Notes under the pieces: generated by a model
What the model saw: only the letters and a program-made list of their open reading frames with translations
What the model was told of the DNA's origin: nothing
Databases searched by the model: none
Part shown: one piece after another, positions 35,909-47,712 of the stretch
Numbering within the stretch: position 1 is the stretch's first letter
How the letters are laid out: each line of letters starts with the position of its first letter
Program-made: the position numbers and the translations under genes
Assembly (NCBI GenBank): GCA_003134375.1
Contig: PLAY01000050.1
Span: 1 to 47,712, forward strand
Length of the DNA stretch: 47,712 nt
Direction: 5' to 3'
From: Limisphaerales bacterium
GTDB lineage: Bacteria; Verrucomicrobiota; Verrucomicrobiia; Limisphaerales; UBA11358

Positions 35909-36444
35909 TAAGTTCACTCCTCCTCGTCGTCGTTCTCGTCCCTTGGTGCGGCGAAGCGCAACGGAGACGGCTCGTCCTCGAAAACCTCAAAGAACGCAAA
36001 GTTTTTAACCACGATTACCGCGCCGAAATGGAATGACGGCGGAAACCGATCAGGGAAGAAATGTCACAATTCTAGGACTGACCCTTTCCTTTTTGATGTA
36101 TATGGCAGATGGGGATTTTTGAGTGTTTACTAATCAAGCTCATTACCCGTTACAACTTGTCGCGCCGAAATCTGATGAAGGCGGAACCCGACTGGCATGG
36201 TGGAGCGATTCTGCGCTGGAACGACGCAACGAGCAAATGCTAAATTCTAAAGTTCCTGAAAAAACGCAGAGAATGCATTCCGATGTTCTGACTGCGCCCT
36301 GCTCCCGGCTTACTTCAGCTTTTAGCCTTCTTTTTACCATCCGTGTTCGTCCGTGGTTAAAAAAGTTTTCGCGTGGTTTGCGTTTTTCGCGGTTACGACA
36401 CCTCATCCGGCTTGACTTTTATCACCCACCGGTTAATTAGCCGG
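35909..36444. other. intergenic repeat-rich region
   Basis: About 535 bases between galU and the methyltransferase without a gene. Holds a gacgag-type hexamer run (about 35922), two cgcgccgaaa...gaaggcgg-like units (36020, 36158), the 46-base repeat 36044-36090, and fragments of the ccgtggttaaaa and acctcatccggcttg types. A 105-codon frame at 36123 is made of these repeats. Confidence 0.65.
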
Positions 36445-37185
36445 ATGCGCGTGGACGAGTTGAAAGAGAGGGTGGCCCAGATCCGCTGGCACCATTCCAT
36501 CGACCTTGGATCGGGCGTGATCATACCCGGCCAGGACAACAGCGCCCGGAAACTGGCACGCCTCAAACTCCCCGCCAGCCTCGCCGGCAAAACCGTCCTC
36601 GATGTCGGCGCGTGGGACGGCTATTTCTCCTTTGATGCCGAGCGCCGAGGCGCCAAACGTGTGCTCGCCACCGATTCCTATTCTTGGAACGGCTCGCATG
36701 ACTGGGGCGACAAACGCGGCTTTCTCCTCGCCCGGACCGCCCTGGCCTCAAAAGTCGAAGACTGCGACATCGATGTGCTGGACCTGTCACCGGACCGCAT
36801 CGGCACCTTCGATGTCGTGCTGTTCCTGGGCGTGCTCTACCACATGAAGCACCCGCTGCTGGCGCTGGAACGCGTCGCCAGTGTCTGCCACGACATGGTC
36901 GTCCTCGAAACCGTGGTGGACATGTTGTTTTGCCGGCGCCCGGCCATGGCGTTTTATCCCCAAGACGAGCTGGGCCGCGACGCGACCAACTGGTGTGGCC
37001 CGAACCCCGCCGCCGTGCTGGGCATGCTCAGAACCGTCGGCTTCAAGCGCTGCGAGATTGTTTCCGGCCTCCGGCGCCCCCTGCCCTTTCGCCTCGCCAA
37101 GGCCGCCTACCTCAAATGGAAACGCAAGAACCAGTTCTGGAGCATGCTGCGCACCGACCGCATCGTAATCCACGCCTGGAAATAA
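36445..37185 (+). CDS. class I SAM-dependent methyltransferase, CmoB-like
   Basis: 246 residues. SAM-binding motif I reads VLDVGAWDGYFSFDAERRGA near residues 52-71, followed by an acidic end of strand 2 (VLATDSY) and motif IV FDVVLFLGVLYHMKHPLLAL near 127. The layout resembles the DUF1698/CmoB-type methyltransferases that act on tRNA wobble uridine, but the second enzyme of that pathway is not seen, so the substrate is open. ATG at 36445 starts MRVDELKERVAQIRWHHSID; the frame is open upstream only through repeats. No strong Shine-Dalgarno. Precedes metH by 137 bases; a joint role in methyl metabolism is possible but not shown. Confidence 0.75.
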   Translation: MRVDELKERVAQIRWHHSIDLGSGVIIPGQDNSARKLARLKLPASLAGKTVLDVGAWDGYFSFDAERRGAKRVLATDSYSWNGSHDWGDKRGFLLARTALASKVEDCDIDVLDLSPDRIGTFDVVLFLGVLYHMKHPLLALERVASVCHDMVVLETVVDMLFCRRPAMAFYPQDELGRDATNWCGPNPAAVLGMLRTVGFKRCEIVSGLRRPLPFRLAKAAYLKWKRKNQFWSMLRTDRIVIHAWK

Positions 37186-37242
37186 TCCAATCCGACCCCC
37201 GCCCTTCCATGTCAAACACCTTTTTTTAAAATACATATCATC

Positions 37243-37262
37243 ATATCAAGATACGTTGATAT
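37243..37262. promoter_or_regulatory. palindromic operator upstream of metH
   Basis: Perfect inverted repeat ATATCAA-gatacg-TTGATAT, 61 bases before the metH start, in an AT-rich stretch that also contains TTGCAT (37269) and TAGTTT at a 17-base spacing. The form is that of ArsR/SahR-type sites that control methionine genes; regulator not in the window. Confidence 0.55.
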
Positions 37263-37322
37263 TTAATTTGCATTGCAGAAGGCTTTTCGTTAGTTTGGGG
37301 ACGGTTAATTTAACGACAGCCA

Positions 37323-41354
<4,032 letters not shown>

Positions 41355-41362
41355 GTTCGAGT

Positions 41363-41695
41363 TTACACTGTCTGTAGCACCAGCGTGATGGCGCGGTGAA
41401 CGCGTTCCCAAATCGCCGTCTCCTCCTCCAGTTGCTTGCGCCCGGAGCGGGTCAGTGAATAATATTTCGCGCGCCGGTTGTTGTCGGACTTTCCCCATTC
41501 GGCCGCAATCCAGCCCTTTTCCTCCATGCGATAGAGGCACGGATAAAGGGAGCCTTCCTCCACCACCAGCACATCGTCCGAGCGTTGCTGGATGCGCTGG
41601 GCGATGGCGTAACCGTGCATCGGCCCGGCGTTGAGCGTTTTCAATATGAGCAAATCGAGCGTGCCCTGTAACAGTTCAGCTTTGGTCGCAGTCAT
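41363..41695 (-). CDS. PadR-family transcriptional regulator
   Basis: 110 residues, the short PadR type. A winged helix ([20 protein letters not shown]) is followed by GYAIAQRIQ and the family core [20 protein letters not shown], then [16 protein letters not shown] and one C-terminal dimerisation helix. Usually a repressor relieved by a small molecule. It is convergent with metH, with only eight bases between the stop codons, and divergent from the nuclease gene at 41863. Its own promoter is overlapped by CCTAGA/TCTAGG sites, suggesting autoregulation. Confidence 0.93.
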   Translation of the reverse strand: MTATKAELLQGTLDLLILKTLNAGPMHGYAIAQRIQQRSDDVLVVEEGSLYPCLYRMEEKGWIAAEWGKSDNNRRAKYYSLTRSGRKQLEEETAIWERVHRAITLVLQTV

Positions 41696-41702
41696 AGTCT
41701 TT

Positions 41703-41747
41703 CCTAGATGTTCTAGGGAAGTTTATGCTGCATACCTAGATTGTCAA
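41703..41747 (-). promoter_or_regulatory. padR promoter with operator palindrome
   Basis: Minus strand TTGACA (41747-41742), 16-base spacer, TAAACT (41725-41720). The palindrome CCTAGA-tgt-TCTAGG at 41703-41717 lies just downstream, and another CCTAGA half site at 41735-41740 sits in the spacer. Confidence 0.75.
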
Positions 41748-41862
41748 GGGGAAAGTGATTTCCGACCTGATTGCCGCCCGTTGGTGCGGGGGCAGTGCCA
41801 GATGCGCCGGTCACCAGCTACGACATCAGCGGACTTGTTTTTCCCCGGCGGAGGGTTAAAGT

Positions 41863-42321
41863 GTGGGTATGAAGCACGATGTTGTGCCGGTCCAGATTCG
41901 TGGAATCCTCCCCGCGCCCAGTGGTTGCGCGCTGTTTGTGGGCAATGATGACAAGGTTTTTGTCATCAACGTCGAGCCGCAAATGGGCGCGATCATCGGC
42001 ATGTTTCTGCGCCAGACACCCAAGGAGCGTCCGCTGACTCACGACCTCATCAACCGGATTTTCCAGGGCTTCGGCATCAATGTCGAGCGCGTCATCATCA
42101 CGGATTTGAAGAATTCCACCTACTTCGCGCGGCTCATTTTACAGCAGCAAAATGAACTGGCGCGGAAAATTGTCGAGGTGGACGCGCGCCCCAGCGATTG
42201 TCTCGCCATCGCCGCTGCGCAAAAGAAGCCGATTTTTGTCGCCTCCGAGCTTTTTGAACAAGTCGAGGACATGAGCGAGGTGCTGAACCGGATCAATGAA
42301 ACCGGCAGCGAAGCTGAATAA
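41863..42321 (+). CDS. bifunctional nuclease domain protein (DUF151)
   Basis: 152 residues of the bifunctional nuclease (BFN/DUF151) family: DVVPVQIRGILPAPSGCALF, IGMFLRQTPKERPLTHDL, and VDARPSDCLAIAAAQKKPIF with the conserved ARPSDA-like box. Members in plants and bacteria degrade DNA/RNA, but in bacteria the role is uncertain. Start is GTG 41863, because GGAGGG lies exactly seven bases upstream; the ATG at 41869 would be 13 bases away. Ends one base before holA, so the two are co-transcribed. Confidence 0.9.
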   Translation: MGMKHDVVPVQIRGILPAPSGCALFVGNDDKVFVINVEPQMGAIIGMFLRQTPKERPLTHDLINRIFQGFGINVERVIITDLKNSTYFARLILQQQNELARKIVEVDARPSDCLAIAAAQKKPIFVASELFEQVEDMSEVLNRINETGSEAE

Positions 42322-42322
42322 A

Positions 42323-43456
42323 ATGGCCGCCGTCAAGACTTCTCAGCCTGTGGCCCTCATTTGCGGCGACGACGAGTTTGCCGTCAAACAACGCGCCAAA
42401 CAGCTCCATCATCAATGGTGTGATGAACTGGGCGGCATGGACCACGAAATCATCGAGGCCACTGTCTCCAACAGCGGCGAGGCGCTCACCGCGCTGGCCC
42501 GGTTGCGCGAAGCGCTGCAGACCCTCCCATTTTTTGGCTCCGGCAAGGTCATCTGGCTGCGCGACTGCAATTTTCTCGGCGACGAACGCGCCGCGTCGGC
42601 GCAGGCGGTCACCGGAACGCTGAACGATCTGGCCGAGGAACTTAAAAAATTCAAATGGTCGGGAGTCCGGCTGCTCATCAGCGCCGGCAAGGTGGACAAG
42701 CGCAAGACCTTTTTCAAAACCCTCGATAAAATCGGGACGGTCGAAACTTTTTCCGGCTGGTCGGTGGATGACCGCGATTGGGCGGAACGCGCGGAAATCG
42801 CGGCGCGCGCGGCCGTCCGCGAACGTCAAAAGGAAATTTCCGAGGAAGCGCTGGCCGAATTGGTCAATCGCGTCGGTCCCAATCCGCGCCAGCTTGACAA
42901 CGAGGTTGAAAAACTGTGCTTGTTCACCGGCGAGCGGAAGAAAATCGAGTTTGCCGATGTTGCCGCCATTTGTACGCGGAACAAAACGGCGCGGGCATTT
43001 GCGCTGGGTGATGCTTTGGGCGACCGCGATCTGCCGCGTTTGCTCCGGCGGTTGGATGAGGAATTGTGGGGAGTTAAAACCGATTCGCACAAGTCCGAGA
43101 TTGGTTTGCTTTACGGCTTGATTTCAAAAGTGCGCGCGATGTTGCTGCTGAAGGAGATGTTGCGCGAAGGCTGGATCAAACCGGAAATGGATTACAACCG
43201 GTTCAAGGCGCAACTGGAGCGCGTGCCGGCGGATAAACTGCCCGCGGACCGGAGATTTAATCCGCTGGCATTGAATCCGTATGTGCTTTACAAAGCGCTG
43301 CCGCAGGCGAAAAAATATACCCAGGGCGAATTGGTTCGCGCCATGGATTTGCTGCTGCGCTGCAACCAGCGGCTGGTGTCCAGCGGACTCGACGAAGCAC
43401 TGGTAATGCAGGAAACACTCGTGCAGATTGTCCTGCCGCACGCGGTGGCGGCGTGA
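42323..43456 (+). CDS. holA: DNA polymerase III delta subunit
   Basis: 377 residues. HolA opens the beta clamp in the clamp-loader complex. The family start PVALICGDDEF appears after eight residues, followed by the Rossmann-like core (LPFFGSGKVIWLRDCNFL) and the RVGPNPRQLDNEVEKLCLF box. The C-terminal collar domain includes LNPYVLYKALPQAKKYTQGE. Starts at ATG 42323, one base after the nuclease stop; an ATG at 42296 overlapping that gene is also open. Normal length. Confidence 0.92.
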   Translation: MAAVKTSQPVALICGDDEFAVKQRAKQLHHQWCDELGGMDHEIIEATVSNSGEALTALARLREALQTLPFFGSGKVIWLRDCNFLGDERAASAQAVTGTLNDLAEELKKFKWSGVRLLISAGKVDKRKTFFKTLDKIGTVETFSGWSVDDRDWAERAEIAARAAVRERQKEISEEALAELVNRVGPNPRQLDNEVEKLCLFTGERKKIEFADVAAICTRNKTARAFALGDALGDRDLPRLLRRLDEELWGVKTDSHKSEIGLLYGLISKVRAMLLLKEMLREGWIKPEMDYNRFKAQLERVPADKLPADRRFNPLALNPYVLYKALPQAKKYTQGELVRAMDLLLRCNQRLVSSGLDEALVMQETLVQIVLPHAVAA

Positions 43457-43480
43457 AAAGGCAAGACTGGTTATTAAAAA

Positions 43481-44005
43481 ATGTCAACTTTAACTGCAAA
43501 ATTGCTGGTGTTGGTCGGCAAGGATTTTGCCTGTGTGAAAATATCGGGTCGCGCCAATTTCTCATTCAGCCCCGATTTCAAGGTGCTGCTCGCCGGGCTG
43601 GCGCAGAAAGGCTACGGTCATTTCATTATTGATCTGTCGGAGTGTGTGCTCATGGATAGCACGTTTCTCGGCGTGCTGGCCGGGTTCGGATTAAAAATGA
43701 ACCAGGCGGACGCATCCAATCAACGCGGCATTGAGCTGTTCAATCCGAACGCGCGCGTCACCGAGTTGCTGGAAAATCTGGGCGCGTTGCATCTTTTCAA
43801 AATCATCACCGGCGCGTTGCAATTGCCCGGCGACGTTGAGACCCACACGCCCGAATCCACCCATCCAACGCACGAGCAAATCACGCGCACCAGTCTCGAA
43901 GCGCACCAGACGCTCATGACCGTCAACCCGGACAACGTCGCGCGGTTCAAGGATGTGACCCAGTTTTTGGCCGAGGATTTGAAGACTTTGGAAAAAGGCA
44001 TTTGA
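43481..44005 (+). CDS. STAS-domain protein (anti-sigma factor antagonist type)
   Basis: 174 residues. A STAS domain occupies about 1-110, with IIDLSECVLMDSTFLGVLAG containing the Ser/Thr that is phosphorylated in SpoIIAA-like proteins. The C-terminal 60 residues are helical and hydrophilic, not recognised. Likely part of a partner-switching or protein-interaction circuit; no kinase or sigma factor is near. Twenty-five bases after holA, probably the same transcript. Confidence 0.85.
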   Translation: MSTLTAKLLVLVGKDFACVKISGRANFSFSPDFKVLLAGLAQKGYGHFIIDLSECVLMDSTFLGVLAGFGLKMNQADASNQRGIELFNPNARVTELLENLGALHLFKIITGALQLPGDVETHTPESTHPTHEQITRTSLEAHQTLMTVNPDNVARFKDVTQFLAEDLKTLEKGI

Positions 44006-44125
44006 ATTTGCGATAGGCGATTTACGCATCATTCCCCGATCACCGGCCATCGCGTAAATCGGAATAACGGTTTTCAAACGGACGCACCTGGACCTGGCGA
44101 CAAACATAGTTGCATCGTTTCGGAA

Positions 44126-44195
44126 GGAACGCCGGATTTATCCGGCAGGGCGTTCAATAATCACACGGCCTTCTGCCGCATGAATGCGGCGTTCC
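44126..44195. repeat. REP-like inverted repeat (ccggat/atccgg type)
   Basis: Arms 44126-44148 and 44173-44195, 23 bases with three mismatches, starting GGAACGCC and ending GGCGTTCC. Lies between the convergent STAS and ftsH genes. Form close to enterobacterial REP stems but without the GTAG/CTAC ends. Confidence 0.8.
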
Positions 44196-44220
44196 GTCGC
44201 AGTGTCCAGTTGCGCCCGGG

Positions 44221-46284
44221 TCAAACCGTGGCTGGCGCAGGCGTTCCCAAGCCGGGCAGTTTCGGCGGCAAGGGTTTCGGCGGTGTTTCCGGCAGGGGCG
44301 TGCCGGCGGGCGCGCCTAAAACCGTTTCGCTTTGCGGCTTGGGCGGCGGTGGAGTGAACTTGCCGGTTTTGACAATTTCCTCGACCTGCGCGCGATCGAG
44401 CGTTTCATATTCGAGCAGCGCGCCGGCAATCAATTCCAGTTTGCTGCGATGGTTGAAGAGGATGTCCTGCGCGGTTTTGTAGCCTGCATCAATGATGTGC
44501 TTGATTTCCTCGTCAATTTCGCGCGCCGTGCTTTCGCTATAGACTTTCGGGCGCCCCATCTCACGTCCAAGGAAGACAAATTCATCGTCGCTGCCGTATT
44601 GCACCATGCCGACCTTGTCGCTCATGCCATACTGGCAAACCATCGCCCGCGCCATGTTCGTGGCCTGCTGAATATCCATCGCCGCACCGGTCGAAATATC
44701 GCCGGACATGATTTCCTCGGCAATGCGTCCGCCCATGGTCACCGCAATATCATCCAGCATTTCCTTCCGGCGGCGGCTCAAAATGTCCTTCTCCGGCAAC
44801 TGCATCGTCGAACCCAGCGACTGCCCGCGCGGAATGATCGTGACCTTGTGCAGCGGATGCGTGTGTTCGAGCATCACGTTCACCAGCGCATGGCCGGCTT
44901 CATGCCAGGCGGTGTTTTTCTTTTCCTCGTCCGTCATGGCCAGGCTGCGGCGCTCGCGTCCCCACCGGACTTTGTCGCGCGCTTCCTCCAATTCCTCCAT
45001 GCCCACGCCTTTTTTGTTCAGCCGTGCGGCAAGCAAGGCGGCTTCGTTTAACAAATTCGCCAGTTCCGCCCCGGAATAACCCGGTGTGCCGCGCGCGATG
45101 ATGGACAAATCCACGTTCGGCATGAGTTTCACGTTTTTGGCGTGGACCTTCAAAATTCCCTCGCGCCCGCGCACGTCGGGCAGATTGACGACGACCTGCC
45201 GGTCGAAACGCCCCGGACGCATCAGTGCCGGGTCCAGCACGTCCGGCCGGTTGGTCGCGGCGATGATGATGATGCCTTCCTGCGTGTCGAAGCCGTCCAT
45301 TTCCACGAGCAACGCGTTGAGCGTTTGCTCGCGTTCGTCGTTGCCACCGCCCAGGCCGTGGCCGCGGCTGCGCCCGACGGCGTCAATTTCATCAATGAAA
45401 ACAAGGCACGGCGTGGTGCGGCGCGCCTGCTCAAACATGTCGCGCACACGGCTGGCACCGACGCCGACGAACATTTCGACGAAGTCCGAGCCGCTGATGC
45501 TGAAGAACGAAGCGTCCGCTTCGCCCGCGATGGCCTTGGCCAGAAGCGTTTTGCCCGTGCCGGGCGGCCCGACCATCAACACGCCTTTGGGAATCCGTCC
45601 GCCCAGCCGCTGGAATTTTTTCGGGTCCTTCAAAAATTCGACGAGTTCGGAAACTTCCTCAATGGCCTCTTCAATGCCCGCCACGTCTTTGAACATGGTT
45701 TTGTTCCGTTCCTTCGCGAGCATCTTCGCCTTGCTTTTGCCGAAGCTCAATGCACCCTTGCCAGCCATTTTGATCTGGCGGATGAAGAAAAACCAAAACA
45801 AAACCCCAATCAGCAAAAACGGCGCGACGGTCCAGATCATGTTCAACAACATCGGGTTGGTCTCGCTCACTTCCAGCTTGCCCGCCGGCGGCAACAATTC
45901 GTCTTGCATCTTTTCCGTGAGCTTGGCCTTGGTGGTAAAAGAAATCAAAACGGGCTTGCCGTTTTCTTTCACGATGGTTCCGTCCTTCTCGGTCTTGTAA
46001 TAGGAACCGACAATTTCAGTAAGGTTTCCCGACTGAAGGTTGTAATTGATGGTCGCCCCTGGTGCGATCTGATTTGTTTCATACTTCTGAAAAAAATCGG
46101 CCTGCGACAGCGTCGAACTTTGTGTACCCATGCGGTTGTGAAGCAGCATCAACGCCATGATGCTGCCGATGATGGCAATCCACATGAGCAACGTCCCCGA
46201 CGGCACTTTCAAACCGCCCGGCGGCTTTTTAGGATCATCACCGTTTTTTTTATTTTGATCTTCGTCGAACATCATTTTCCCCAT
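44221..46284 (-). CDS. ftsH: ATP-dependent zinc metalloprotease FtsH
   Basis: 687 residues. Inner-membrane AAA protease degrading misfolded membrane and regulatory proteins. Two transmembrane helices (about 31-48 and 146-168) flank a periplasmic domain. AAA module: Walker A GPPGTGKT (239-246), Walker [11 protein letters not shown], and arginine finger region [20 protein letters not shown]. Protease: HEAGH (461-465) and the distal acidic ligand in the helix after [11 protein letters not shown]. The tail is Pro-rich ([11 protein letters not shown]). ATG 46284 is used; in-frame ATGs at 46275 and 46272 are alternatives. The promoter at 46296-46324 leaves only a few leader bases. Confidence 0.97.
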   Translation of the reverse strand: MGKMMFDEDQNKKNGDDPKKPPGGLKVPSGTLLMWIAIIGSIMALMLLHNRMGTQSSTLSQADFFQKYETNQIAPGATINYNLQSGNLTEIVGSYYKTEKDGTIVKENGKPVLISFTTKAKLTEKMQDELLPPAGKLEVSETNPMLLNMIWTVAPFLLIGVLFWFFFIRQIKMAGKGALSFGKSKAKMLAKERNKTMFKDVAGIEEAIEEVSELVEFLKDPKKFQRLGGRIPKGVLMVGPPGTGKTLLAKAIAGEADASFFSISGSDFVEMFVGVGASRVRDMFEQARRTTPCLVFIDEIDAVGRSRGHGLGGGNDEREQTLNALLVEMDGFDTQEGIIIIAATNRPDVLDPALMRPGRFDRQVVVNLPDVRGREGILKVHAKNVKLMPNVDLSIIARGTPGYSGAELANLLNEAALLAARLNKKGVGMEELEEARDKVRWGRERRSLAMTDEEKKNTAWHEAGHALVNVMLEHTHPLHKVTIIPRGQSLGSTMQLPEKDILSRRRKEMLDDIAVTMGGRIAEEIMSGDISTGAAMDIQQATNMARAMVCQYGMSDKVGMVQYGSDDEFVFLGREMGRPKVYSESTAREIDEEIKHIIDAGYKTAQDILFNHRSKLELIAGALLEYETLDRAQVEEIVKTGKFTPPPPKPQSETVLGAPAGTPLPETPPKPLPPKLPGLGTPAPATV

Positions 46285-46295
46285 TTAGGTAGGCC

Positions 46296-46324
46296 ATAAT
46301 ACCATGTCATTACCCCTTTCGCAA
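46296..46324 (-). promoter_or_regulatory. ftsH promoter
   Basis: Minus strand TTGCGA (46324-46319), 17-base spacer, TATTAT (46301-46296). The start site would fall about four bases before the ftsH ATG, so the mRNA is nearly leaderless. Confidence 0.6.
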
Positions 46325-46338
46325 TGAGCTTATTCAGC

Positions 46339-46344
46339 TATAAT
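46339..46344 (+). promoter_or_regulatory. -10 box of dus, leaderless start
   Basis: Perfect TATAAT ends eight bases before the ATG at 46352, which puts the expected transcription start at or one base from the start codon. No good -35 is visible. Confidence 0.6.
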
Positions 46345-46351
46345 TGTGCCA

Positions 46352-47554
46352 ATGCAAATCGGTGCGTTGACGCTTCAATCCAACCTGTTTCTCTCGCCGC
46401 TGGCGGGTTATACCAACCTGCCCTTCCGGCTCGTCGTGCGCGAAATCGGCGGGGTCGGCCTTTGCACCACCGACCTCGTCAACGCCCGCTCGCTTTTGGA
46501 AAAAAACAAGAATGCTTTCAAGTTGATTGAAACCCGTCCGGCGGACTCGCCCCTGGCCGTGCAACTCTTCGGCTCCGGGCCCGAAGAAATGCGCGATGCG
46601 GCGGCCAAACTCGAATCGCTCGGCTTCGCGTCCGTGGACATCAACATGGGCTGCCCCGTCCGCAAGGTCTGCAACGTCGGTGGCGGCTCGGCCATGATGA
46701 GCGAACTCGCCAAAACCGCCGCGCTCGTCCGCGGCATGGTCAACGCCGTGAAAATTCCCGTCACCGCCAAGATGCGGCTTGGCTGGGATGATGAAAACCT
46801 GACCGCGCCGGACCTCGCGCGCGCGCTCGAAGACGCCGGTATCGCCGCGATTTTTATTCATGGCCGGACGCGCCAACAGGGTTTCGGCGGCACGGTGAAT
46901 CTGGCCGGTATTCGCGCCGTCGTGCAGGCCGTGAAGCACATTCCCGTCATCGGCAACGGCGACGTGACCACGCCGGAGGCCGCGAAGAAGATGTTCGATG
47001 AAACCGGCTGCGCGGGCGTGAGCATCGGGCGCGGCGCGTTTTACAATCCTTGGATTTTCCAGCACACGCTGGATTATTTACGTGTAGCGCGGCTGTGGTC
47101 GCAGACCCAGCCGCAGCACATTGGAAACGGCGGAGGTGCTGCGGCTGGTGCTCCGCACACAGCCGCGCTCCCATCCGACAGTTTCCGTCCCCCCGAACCC
47201 ACCTTTGCCGAGCGGGTTCGGGTGATGTGCCGGCATCTGGATTTGATGATTGAAGTTTTTGGCGAGGAACACGGCTGCCGGATGTTCCGAAAGGTTGCGC
47301 CGTGGTACGCCAAGCGATTCGGCCCGTGCCACGAATTCAACAAACGCGTCGTGCAGGTTTCCACCCGGGCTGGATTCCACGAGGTTCTGGAAAATTACAT
47401 CCGCTGGCGGCAGCAATTTCTCGACAGCAACGGTGAATTGCAGCCACGCTTCCGCCCGCCGCCGCTGGTCGCATCCTTCATGCGCGCATCGGAACCCGCT
47501 TCGACAACACGCGAACACATTCCCGTGCCGAAAGGGCCAGTGGAGGTTTGGTAA
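46352..47554 (+). CDS. dus: tRNA-dihydrouridine synthase with in-frame repeat insertion
   Basis: 400 residues (family usually 310-350). FMN enzyme reducing uridine in tRNA D-loops. LSPLAGYTNLPFRLVVREIG begins the TIM barrel, the catalytic Cys is in INMGCPVRKVCNVGGGSAMM, HGRTRQQGF and IGNGDV bind FMN/RNA, and SIGRGAFYNPW ends the barrel. Between the barrel and the C-terminal helical domain an 88-base palindrome adds VARLWSQTQPQ...HTAALPS (residues about 245-274). ATG 46352 is preferred over GTG 46346, as it matches the leaderless TATAAT arrangement. Confidence 0.93.
   Translation: MQIGALTLQSNLFLSPLAGYTNLPFRLVVREIGGVGLCTTDLVNARSLLEKNKNAFKLIETRPADSPLAVQLFGSGPEEMRDAAAKLESLGFASVDINMGCPVRKVCNVGGGSAMMSELAKTAALVRGMVNAVKIPVTAKMRLGWDDENLTAPDLARALEDAGIAAIFIHGRTRQQGFGGTVNLAGIRAVVQAVKHIPVIGNGDVTTPEAAKKMFDETGCAGVSIGRGAFYNPWIFQHTLDYLRVARLWSQTQPQHIGNGGGAAAGAPHTAALPSDSFRPPEPTFAERVRVMCRHLDLMIEVFGEEHGCRMFRKVAPWYAKRFGPCHEFNKRVVQVSTRAGFHEVLENYIRWRQQFLDSNGELQPRFRPPPLVASFMRASEPASTTREHIPVPKGPVEVW
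47084..47171. repeat. GTAG-type palindrome inserted in dus
   Basis: 36-base inverted arms (47084-47119 and 47136-47171, 30 of 36 paired), starting GTAGCGCGGCTGTG; the right end is CACAGCCGCGCTCC, with the terminal CTAC mutated. The reading frame stays open through it. Confidence 0.92.
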
Positions 47555-47558
47555 TTCC

Positions 47559-47708
47559 ATGAATGGCACATGTAAACTTTGTGGTCGAATCGGCATCTTA
47601 AAGGAATCGCACATCATCCCTGATTTTTATATTCGCGGTTTAGAGCACAAACAGGCCACGGGAGCGCAGGGTATCGCACAGCCATTTTCTATTTCCCGCC
47701 GTTTCTGA
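47559..47708 (+). CDS. start of HNH-like protein, stops early at window end
   Basis: 49 residues, MNGTCKLCGRIGILKESHII followed by PDFYIRGL. The CxxC pair and the ESHIIPxF segment are the start of a known group of HNH-endonuclease-like or zinc-ribbon proteins that are normally over 200 residues. The frame ends at TGA 47706-47708, shortly before the window edge, so it is either truncated, frameshifted like two other genes here, or continued in another frame outside the window. It begins four bases after the dus stop. Confidence 0.5.
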   Translation: MNGTCKLCGRIGILKESHIIPDFYIRGLEHKQATGAQGIAQPFSISRRF

Positions 47709-47712
47709 GTTC

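Noticed and set aside
36123-36440. 105-codon plus-strand open frame
   Set aside because: Composed almost entirely of dispersed repeat fragments.

Overview
The window looks like a chromosomal segment of a GC-rich verrucomicrobial bacterium, probably of the Pedosphaera/Limisphaera type. This is inferred from gene content and from the dense scatter of palindromic and heptameric intergenic repeats; no rRNA or tRNA is present to prove it. All calls were made by reading the sequence, with no database search.

Layout. (1) 1-9.95 kb: arylacetate/CoA metabolism. A minus-strand operon (iorA-iorB-paaK-ACT-PaaI thioesterase) is divergent from a porin followed by a second paaK-ACT pair. After these come a YbgC-type thioesterase and a ferredoxin/flavodoxin-NADP reductase. 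IorA lacks the usual C-terminal ferredoxin domain. (2) 10.2-15 kb: a sodium/solute symporter, a GT-C-like membrane glycosyltransferase and a CxxCxxCC metal-binding protein. (3) 15.1-19.6 kb: a small unknown gene, a broken Amt/Rh transporter fragment, ferritin and pyruvate phosphate dikinase (PPDK). The last two share a duplicated 3' end cassette. (4) 19.73-29.41 kb: an integrated mobile element bounded by a 15-bp direct repeat. It carries a tyrosine integrase, an excisionase-like protein, a primase-polymerase, small and large terminase subunits, an HExxH metallopeptidase and about ten small unknown genes. No portal, capsid or tail gene is visible, so it resembles a phage satellite or reduced prophage. 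(5) 29.4-31.5 kb: a repeat-rich stretch with a 21-bp tandem array and two divergent paralogous small secreted proteins, one frameshifted. (6) 31.5-37.2 kb: a GHMP sugar kinase fused to a UDP-sugar pyrophosphorylase, a GalU-like enzyme and a methyltransferase. (7) 37.3-47.7 kb: metH, a PadR regulator, a bifunctional nuclease, holA, a STAS protein, ftsH, dus and the start of an HNH-like gene.

The most striking signal is a set of unrelated-looking palindromes that nearly all begin GTAG and end CTAC, the terminal tetranucleotide known from REP elements mobilised by RAYT (TnpA-REP) proteins. Two of them sit in frame inside metH and one inside dus; metH also carries a heptamer array and a fourth repeat. 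These coding insertions resemble Rickettsia palindromic elements. A second class is 7-bp tandem arrays, similar in form to the STRR heptamers of cyanobacteria.
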